Assembly: GCA_910579035.1 (NCBI GenBank)
Contig: CAJTSR010000031.1
Location: 1-29,391, forward strand
Source of the DNA: an uncultured Muribaculaceae bacterium
GTDB taxonomy: Bacteria > Bacteroidota > Bacteroidia > Bacteroidales > Muribaculaceae
Length of the DNA stretch: 29,391 nucleotides
Direction of reading: 5' to 3'
Under the pieces are notes generated by a model. It saw only the letters and a program-made list of their open reading frames with translations, did no database searches and was not told the DNA's origin. Shown here piece after piece: positions 23,642-29,391 of the stretch. Every line of letters begins with the position of its first letter. Within the stretch, counting starts at the first letter, position 1. The translations under genes were made by a program, and so were the position numbers.

Positions 23642-25435
23642 TTACCAGCCCTTGGTCTGGCTTATGGTGTAATTTCTGTCCGTGTAGGCTTCGATGACCT
23701 TTGTGCCGATCGGGTAGAGATACGAACGGTCGGAGAAGTTCAGACGCGGCTGAGCGTTGAGAGGTTCGTAGAAGCCTGCCATTTCGGCAGCGTTGCTGCC
23801 GTCGTATACCACACGTGTGCCGTCGGCATGGAATACAGCGGTCTTGCCTTCGGCAAGAGTTTCGGTTAGTTCCTCGTTGAAGTTGATCCACGGTCCGCGC
23901 ATTGTGTCGGGATATTTCCTGTTGTCCATATAGTGGAGCTTGTGCCAGCGGCGGATATCGACGAGGCGGCTGAATTCAAATACCATTTCGAGGCGGCGTT
24001 CGCGGCGGATTTCCCATACGAGGGGGTCTACATCGGAGTCGCGGTCGGGGTCGAAGAGTGCGTCGATTTCAGAGAGTACCATGGGTGCGGTGTTCTTGAG
24101 TCCCTTTTCCTGTGCCACGGCGTCGAGAGGACGTGCGCGGAGCTGGTTGATGGACTTGTTGATGTCGGCCTGAGTAACACCGCCGAGTTCGGCCTTAGCC
24201 TCGATCCAGTTGAGGAGCACTTCGCCGTAGCGCATAACCGGGGCGTCGATAGTGTTGGTGGCCGAGCCATATTCGGGCGTTGTACCCGGAGCCTTGAGCG
24301 AGAAGCCGTAGCGGTCGATGTACTTGTTGCCGTAGACGCGTGTTGCGGAGCGGGCGTGAGCCGCGTCGGCGAACTGTGCCTCGAAGCGCGGGTCGCGGGT
24401 TTTGGCGATGTTGGGAACCGACAGCAGATCGGCGTTCTCCACTGTAGAGGTCTTGTAGGGTTTGCCGTCGACACAGATAAGCGACTTGAGGAAGGCAAGG
24501 TTCACGGCAGAAGGCGCGTTCTCGACGCCGTTGCAGTACGATGTTACGCAGTGTCTCACACCGATAGCGTAGTCGTAGTGGCGGTAGAGGAGGCATTCCT
24601 TATTACTTGCGAGGTCGAAGGAGCCGAAGAGTTCCTTCATCGGGGTAGCGATGGAGTATTTGCCTGAATTGATCACGAGGTCGCCTGCTTCTACGGCAAG
24701 CTGGAGGTACTTGCGGGCAAGTTCTTCGTTGTTCTCGTTGTAGCGCTGCCATGTGCCCTCGAAGAGCATCCAGCGGGAGATAAAGCCTGCTGCAACGTAG
24801 CGGTTGAGCACGTTTGCACCGTCGTTGAGGCGCATGTCGCGGAGAATGTCCTTGCACAAATCATAGACGTGTCCCATCACTTCGTTGCGCGGAGTGCGCT
24901 CTTTGTAGAGTGCGTCGAAGTCGGAGCTGCTTACGGTGTGTTCATAGTAGGGTACATCGCCGTAGGTGATGACAAGGCGTGTGTATTCGAAAGCCTTGAA
25001 GAATTTGGCCACGGCACGCCAGTGTGCGTACTGTTCTTCGTCGAGTACGCCCTGCATACGCTCTTCGAGGCGGTCGAGGAAGATGTTGGCCTTGCGCACC
25101 ATCGAGAAGCACCAGGTCTGGCCGCCGGTGTTGCCCACATAGCCGGAGGTGGTTGTGCCGGCATCTTCTGGAACCTGACTGATGAAGTTCGACTGCTGGC
25201 CGGTGGTTGCGTAGTCGTCGCAGAAGGTCATGGCGCGGTAGGTGTATGCCGATGACCAACCGCTGTTATGGCCTGTGAAATATTCGGTATAGAACCCGTT
25301 GGCGTATAGGCGCACATCGCTTTCGGTTTTCCAGAAGGCGTTATCGTCCGGGGTGTTGAGCTGGGGACGGTCGAGCACTTCGTCGCAAGAGGTCAGTGCG
25401 AGTCCCAGCGCAGCGATCAATATATATTTTTTCAT
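23642..25435 (-). CDS. susD: SusD/RagB-family nutrient-binding lipoprotein
   Basis: A 597-residue surface lipoprotein forming the lid of a SusCD importer. Residues 1-16 are the signal peptide with lipobox L-T-S-C (Cys17), followed by D-E, acidic residues that fit the Bacteroidota surface-export signal. The N-terminal SusD-like helical region (about 70-230) and the C-terminal RagB region are recognisable, the latter with R-Y-G-E-V-L-L-N-W-I-E-A-K-A-E and I-R-R-E-R-R-L-E-M. It starts 12 bases after susC. The name is by family; starch is not implied and the ligand is unknown. Confidence 0.95.
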   Translation of the reverse strand: MKKYILIAALGLALTSCDEVLDRPQLNTPDDNAFWKTESDVRLYANGFYTEYFTGHNSGWSSAYTYRAMTFCDDYATTGQQSNFISQVPEDAGTTTSGYVGNTGGQTWCFSMVRKANIFLDRLEERMQGVLDEEQYAHWRAVAKFFKAFEYTRLVITYGDVPYYEHTVSSSDFDALYKERTPRNEVMGHVYDLCKDILRDMRLNDGANVLNRYVAAGFISRWMLFEGTWQRYNENNEELARKYLQLAVEAGDLVINSGKYSIATPMKELFGSFDLASNKECLLYRHYDYAIGVRHCVTSYCNGVENAPSAVNLAFLKSLICVDGKPYKTSTVENADLLSVPNIAKTRDPRFEAQFADAAHARSATRVYGNKYIDRYGFSLKAPGTTPEYGSATNTIDAPVMRYGEVLLNWIEAKAELGGVTQADINKSINQLRARPLDAVAQEKGLKNTAPMVLSEIDALFDPDRDSDVDPLVWEIRRERRLEMVFEFSRLVDIRRWHKLHYMDNRKYPDTMRGPWINFNEELTETLAEGKTAVFHADGTRVVYDGSNAAEMAGFYEPLNAQPRLNFSDRSYLYPIGTKVIEAYTDRNYTISQTKGW

Positions 25436-25447
25436 TATGATATTGCT

Positions 25448-28400
25448 TTAGAAGTTAAGTTGGATACCTACGTTGACGTTCTTCATTGCAGGAGCGCCTA
25501 CGCCTGTACGGCCAAGGTTGTAGTTGCCGCCGCTGTGCCACATCGACTGGCCGGAAATTACTTCGGGGTCGATAGGCAGGCCGCGGAGCTTGTCGAACGT
25601 GAAGAAGTTTTCACATGCCACATAGAAGCGTGCGCGGTTGATGTGGATTTTCTGTGTGAGCATGCGGGGGAGAGTGTAGCCGAGCGTGATGTTCTTGATA
25701 CGGAAGTATGCCATGTTGAGCAGATAGCGGTCGGAGGTCAGCATGTTGAAGCCCGTGTCGGACTGCCCCATATTGTAGGGCGCGGGATAGAATGCGTCGG
25801 TGTTGCTTTCTGTCCAGTAGTCCGATGCGATAGCCTGGGGGATGGCGCCGTCACCGCAATCGTATCCGGGGATGGCAAGCGGGCCGCTACCCCATATCTT
25901 GCGGCTGCCGATGCCCTGGCCGAAGATCGAGAAGTCGAAGTCCTTGTAGTTAATGCCGAGGCGGATACCGTATTCGAAGCGGGGAGTGCTGTTGCCGATC
26001 TTGCGGAGGTCGCCGTGGTTTTCAGTCGTGCCGGTAGCGACTTTTTTGTGCTCCGGATTCTTTAGCGCCTCTTCATATCCGGGGTCGCCGGGGAGGTAAT
26101 ACTTTCCCTTGAGCTTAATCATATTTTCGTATCCGTTCGAAATCTCGCCGCTGCCGTCGAGGTCGGCATATTTCACGTCGCCGGGGCCGAATTTTATGGA
26201 GCCTGTCTGCCAGCGGTCCTGATATACGGCGTCGGGGTCGGCGAGCTTGTTCATTTCCTTAGCGCCTACGGTGCTGGGATCGACAATCTTGCCGTTTTTC
26301 ACCCAAACGGTTTCCATCTTGCCGTCGGCACCCCATACGAAGTCGGACTTCTGGTAGAGTCGGTCAACTGTATAACCCCAGATTTCGCCGTATTCCTTGC
26401 CGTTGTAGTAGCCTGTCACACTTGTGCCTGTGCCATATTTCGTAATGTGGGTGATAGCGTCGGCGAAGGTAAGGCTTGCATTGACGGAGAGGTCTTTGTT
26501 GAAGGCGTGGTTGTAGTCGATGGTGATTTCCCAGCCACGTGTGCGGAGGTTGCCGTAGTTGCCTTTGGGTGCTCCGGCTCCGAAGGTCACGGGTACGCCT
26601 TCTGCAGGCACGAGCATATTCTTGGTGTCGCGCTGATACCAGTCGAAGGAGATACCGAGCTCGTTGTTAAACAAGCGTGCGTCGAAACCGATGTCGGTTG
26701 TCAAAATGTCCTGCCAGGTAACGTCGCCTGCAACAGCTGCCGGGGTTCCGACGATTACCACCTTGGAGCCATCGGGGTTGAGCCATGTGCCCTGGCTCTG
26801 CGACATTGTGGGAATGTAGAGCGAAGAGCTGACAGACTGGTCGCCGATCATACCCCACGAGCCACGAATCTTGAACGAGGATACTACGGGCTGCCACCAT
26901 TTCATGAATTCTTCCTGGTCGAGGCGCCAGCCGAGCGAGAAGGAGGGGAATGTGCGCCATTTGAGGTCGCCGGGGAACTTGGACGAGCCGTCGTGGCGTA
27001 CGTTGGCCTCCACAAGGTAGCGGTCGAGCAGCGAGTAGTTCACGCGGGCGAAGAAGCCGAGCTGTCCGTCCCAGTAGAAGTTGCCAGAGGAGGTCTGTGT
27101 GCCGTTTGTCTTATCGAACGACGGAGATGTGATGTCGGTAAGGTTGGTGATCTGCGCCCAGTGCTGTTTGGATTCCCAGTCGGCACGGTTCATACCGATA
27201 AGAGCCTTGATGTTGTTGGCGTCGTTGATCTTCCAGTCGTAGTCCATGGTGATGTTGAGCGTGTGGCGCTTTGCATTGGTTCCCTCACGCCTGATGTGGT
27301 CGATGCCCGAGCCGTCGGCTGTAATCTGGTAGTAGTTGAAATCATAAGCCTTCATGGCACCGGGTGCGTCGGCAGCCACTACCTGACCTGCGCTGTTGAC
27401 GTATACCTGATTGCCGTCGGCGTCAAGGCGCTCTATACCTTTTTCCCAGGTGTTTGCCATTGTGAACTTTGTGCCGGGGCGGTTGATGGTGAGGTCTTCC
27501 TTGGCGAAGGTGTAGTCGAGGTTGATGTGCCAGTTGTCGGTGAGGTTTACGGTCATTCCGACATTTGTGTTGAGATATGAGTTTTCGCGGTTGGCGGTGT
27601 TTGCCAAAGCTATTTCAGTAGCCGGCGAACGCAGCGGGCGGCCGTTCTCGTCGGTTCCGAAGGGCTGGTATGCGTCCCAGCGGTACATGTAGTACCAGGG
27701 GTCGGAGGTCATCTGGTTGGCGCCGTTGGCATAGGCGTAGCGCTTGTTGCGCAGCGAGTAGTTCATGCCTACGCGGAAAGTGAGCCACTTGCTGAGCTCG
27801 GTGCTTACGCGGGCGGCAGCGTTATAGCGGCGGAAGTCGTCTTTCTTGGCGGGCTTGATGATGCCGTTCTGGTCGAGGTAGCCGAGGCTGACGTTGAACT
27901 GCGTCTTGCCGGCCTTGCCGTTGACCGACACGTTATGTGTCATAGAGGGCGCCCATTCGCGTATCATATAGTCGTAGGGATCGTACGAGCGGATGAAGTG
28001 GCGGAATCCTTCGGCGTCCTGATACCAGTCGCGGCCGTATGTGAAGGGATCGTTGACGCCTACGGTGCCTCCGTATGTCTGTGCCCACTCGCGCTGTTTT
28101 TCAAGTGTTTCTTCGTCGACAATCCAGAAAGCGCCGTAGCGGGTGCCGTTGGAGCGCTTGAGGGCGTCGACACGGTACTGAGAGGCGTCGACTGTTCCCA
28201 TCTCCATTTTCTTGGAGATGTTCTGCCATGCGAAGTTGCCTGAGTATGTAACGTCCACGCGGTCGGTCTTGGCGCCTTTCTTGGTGGTGATAAGGATTAC
28301 GCCGAATGCTGCCTTGGCGCCGTAGATCGACGATGAGGCGGCGTCCTTGAGCACGGAGATTGATTCGATGTCGTCGGGGTTGACAACCTGTATGGAGGGG

Positions 28401-29002
28401 ATTTCCACGTTGTCCATAAGGATCAGCGGAGCCGACGAGCCGTTGATAGAGCCTATCTGGCCGCGAATCTTGATGTTGGGGTCGGAACCTACTTCGGAGT
28501 CAGGCATCACGATGTTAAGACCGGCTGTCGTGCCCTGAAGGCCGCGGCCGATGTCGGGAATCTGACGTCCGGCAAGAGTCTTGTCGATGTCGACCGATGC
28601 CACAGCACCGGTAAGGTTCTCCCTGCGCTGTGTGCCGTAGCCCACAATCACTATATCGTTGAGGATCTCGCTGTTTTGTTCGAGAGTGACCTGCATGGAA
28701 GACGAAGCCTTCACATAGGCGTTCTTGCAGCCGACGTAGCTTATTTCGAGGGTGGTGCCGGGTTTTACGCTGATAGTGAACTTACCGTCAATATCGGTCG
28801 AAACGCCTGTCTTGGCTCCTTTTTCTTTAACGCTCGCGCCGATCAAAGGCTCGCCGTTGGAGTCGGTAACCGTACCGGAAGCTTTGATGTAACCCTGCGA
28901 AACGCTCTGTGCCTGCGGGGTCTGCGTAGCATAGGCTGTGGCTGAACCACCGAGCAATACGCTGCATGCGACAAGCAGATTTAAGGTTCGTTGTTTATTC
29001 AT
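25448..29002 (-). CDS. susC: SusC/RagA-family TonB-dependent transporter
   Basis: An 1184-residue outer-membrane importer powered by TonB. Residues 1-26 are the signal peptide. About 40-108 form a carboxypeptidase-D-regulatory-like beta domain (G-T-V-T-D-S-N-G-E-P-L-I-G-A). The TonB box region D-I-V-I-V-G-Y-G-T-Q is at 116-125. The plug follows, with the SusC signature L-K-D-A-x-S-S-S-I-Y-G at 218-228 and I-T-T-K-K-G at 238-243. The remainder is a 22-strand barrel ending in a terminal Phe. There is no N-terminal STN signalling domain, so it is not expected to signal to an anti-sigma factor. Substrate is unknown; no enzyme genes adjoin. Confidence 0.96.
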   Translation of the reverse strand: MNKQRTLNLLVACSVLLGGSATAYATQTPQAQSVSQGYIKASGTVTDSNGEPLIGASVKEKGAKTGVSTDIDGKFTISVKPGTTLEISYVGCKNAYVKASSSMQVTLEQNSEILNDIVIVGYGTQRRENLTGAVASVDIDKTLAGRQIPDIGRGLQGTTAGLNIVMPDSEVGSDPNIKIRGQIGSINGSSAPLILMDNVEIPSIQVVNPDDIESISVLKDAASSSIYGAKAAFGVILITTKKGAKTDRVDVTYSGNFAWQNISKKMEMGTVDASQYRVDALKRSNGTRYGAFWIVDEETLEKQREWAQTYGGTVGVNDPFTYGRDWYQDAEGFRHFIRSYDPYDYMIREWAPSMTHNVSVNGKAGKTQFNVSLGYLDQNGIIKPAKKDDFRRYNAAARVSTELSKWLTFRVGMNYSLRNKRYAYANGANQMTSDPWYYMYRWDAYQPFGTDENGRPLRSPATEIALANTANRENSYLNTNVGMTVNLTDNWHINLDYTFAKEDLTINRPGTKFTMANTWEKGIERLDADGNQVYVNSAGQVVAADAPGAMKAYDFNYYQITADGSGIDHIRREGTNAKRHTLNITMDYDWKINDANNIKALIGMNRADWESKQHWAQITNLTDITSPSFDKTNGTQTSSGNFYWDGQLGFFARVNYSLLDRYLVEANVRHDGSSKFPGDLKWRTFPSFSLGWRLDQEEFMKWWQPVVSSFKIRGSWGMIGDQSVSSSLYIPTMSQSQGTWLNPDGSKVVIVGTPAAVAGDVTWQDILTTDIGFDARLFNNELGISFDWYQRDTKNMLVPAEGVPVTFGAGAPKGNYGNLRTRGWEITIDYNHAFNKDLSVNASLTFADAITHITKYGTGTSVTGYYNGKEYGEIWGYTVDRLYQKSDFVWGADGKMETVWVKNGKIVDPSTVGAKEMNKLADPDAVYQDRWQTGSIKFGPGDVKYADLDGSGEISNGYENMIKLKGKYYLPGDPGYEEALKNPEHKKVATGTTENHGDLRKIGNSTPRFEYGIRLGINYKDFDFSIFGQGIGSRKIWGSGPLAIPGYDCGDGAIPQAIASDYWTESNTDAFYPAPYNMGQSDTGFNMLTSDRYLLNMAYFRIKNITLGYTLPRMLTQKIHINRARFYVACENFFTFDKLRGLPIDPEVISGQSMWHSGGNYNLGRTGVGAPAMKNVNVGIQLNF

Positions 29003-29227
29003 GAAATGGCATGATTAGTTATTTGACAATAGGTCTTTGTGGATAGGTTTTTAGTTGTTTTAGAATTGTTTTGTGTTGATGCGCTTTTGTGTGTGTTAAT
29101 GGATGGTTTTTGAAATTATTATTAGTGTTTGACTGTGCTGAAATTCAGGTAGAACCATTGTGGCTTGCCGGGTGGTGATGACGGCTGATTCAAGGTTGTG
29201 ACTTCTGTTAAAAAGTGTGTCACGGAG
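29003..29227 (-). promoter_or_regulatory. Long 5' leader of susC
   Basis: About 220 transcribed bases are expected between the promoter and the susC ATG. I see no gene. A short hairpin is possible (GCCG/CGGC on the minus strand near 29168-29191). Long leaders of SusC genes are known targets of post-transcriptional control in Bacteroides; any such role here is inferred. Confidence 0.35.
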
Positions 29228-29235
29228 CAAAGTTA
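29228..29235 (-). promoter_or_regulatory. susC promoter -7 element
   Basis: Minus-strand TAACTTTG, a perfect TAnnTTTG, preceded by a run of A. No TTTG is found at the -33 distance, as expected for a promoter that needs an activator. Confidence 0.6.
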
Positions 29236-29271
29236 ACTTTTTTTTTTGTATTGTAAAAATAAATTTAGGCT

Positions 29272-29331
29272 TAATATGCAAAAAGTAGGCTGAAAACGCT
29301 GGAAAAAGTCCTAATATGCAAAAAGCAGGCT
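29272..29331. repeat. Pair of 20-base direct repeats upstream of susC
   Basis: TAATATGCAAAAAGTAGGCT at 29272-29291 recurs at 29312-29331 with one change (GCAGGCT). Start-to-start distance is 40 bases, close to four helix turns. They lie about 50-110 bases upstream of the predicted susC start site, the normal place for an activator. Confidence 0.9.
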
Positions 29332-29352
29332 ACTGATAGTAGAAGAATTTAG

Positions 29353-29360
29353 TATCTTCG
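29353..29360 (+). promoter_or_regulatory. Possible rightward promoter at the right edge
   Basis: TATCTTCG is one base from TAnnTTTG and is embedded in TTTAGTATCTTCGTGC, a context often seen at Bacteroidales promoters. It points out of the window, so a gene divergent from susC, perhaps its regulator, may begin just beyond 29391. Confidence 0.35.
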
Positions 29361-29391
29361 TGCGATAAGTTCCTGTATCATAGCAATCCTG

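Overview
The window looks like chromosomal DNA of a gut-type Bacteroidales bacterium; a Muribaculaceae-like member is my best guess, but it is only a guess. Four things point to Bacteroidota. Several start regions carry the Bacteroidota promoter form (TTG or TTTG, about 20 bases, then TAnnTTTG) and Shine-Dalgarno sites are not obvious. A SusC/SusD pair and a fimbrillin-like lipoprotein remnant are present. A uppS-bamA-skp-skp block carries DUF6089 and DUF6242 family neighbours. A GldH-family lipoprotein is present. No tRNA, rRNA, CRISPR array, insertion sequence or phage gene was seen.

Layout. Bases 1-285 are a non-coding, structured left edge. From 335 to 7726 eight genes run rightward in a tight series: a small coiled-coil protein, zapA, rny, ricT, gldH, a HAD phosphatase, an M24 peptidase and cca. 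This series ends at two stacked terminators (7754-7841). All later intact genes run leftward. In order of transcription from the right they are: susC-susD (29002-23642) with its own terminator; the serB, patatin/barrel protein, proC, ssb, zinc metallopeptidase, ribD unit (23111-16423); the DUF6242, DUF6089, uppS, bamA, skp, skp unit (16290-9444); and gdhA alone (9205-7868).

Functions. The rightward cluster joins division (ZapA and a ZapB-like coiled coil), RNA decay (RNase Y beside its partner-type protein RicT) and tRNA 3'-end maturation. The bamA unit combines the lipid carrier synthase for the envelope, the outer-membrane insertase and two periplasmic chaperones. The serB unit mixes serine, proline and riboflavin synthesis with a short single-stranded-DNA-binding protein and two proteins acting at the envelope. 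The SusCD pair is a nutrient importer with no enzyme gene beside it.

Most notable non-gene structure: a decayed fimbrillin-like lipoprotein start at 23372 (ATA where ATG is expected) that runs into the SusCD terminator; a pair of 20-base direct repeats 40 bases apart upstream of the susC promoter; five tandem 8-base repeats between ssb and the metallopeptidase gene; a near-leaderless promoter for the division/RNA cluster; and paired hairpins between zapA and rny. I found no convincing wholly new multi-gene system.
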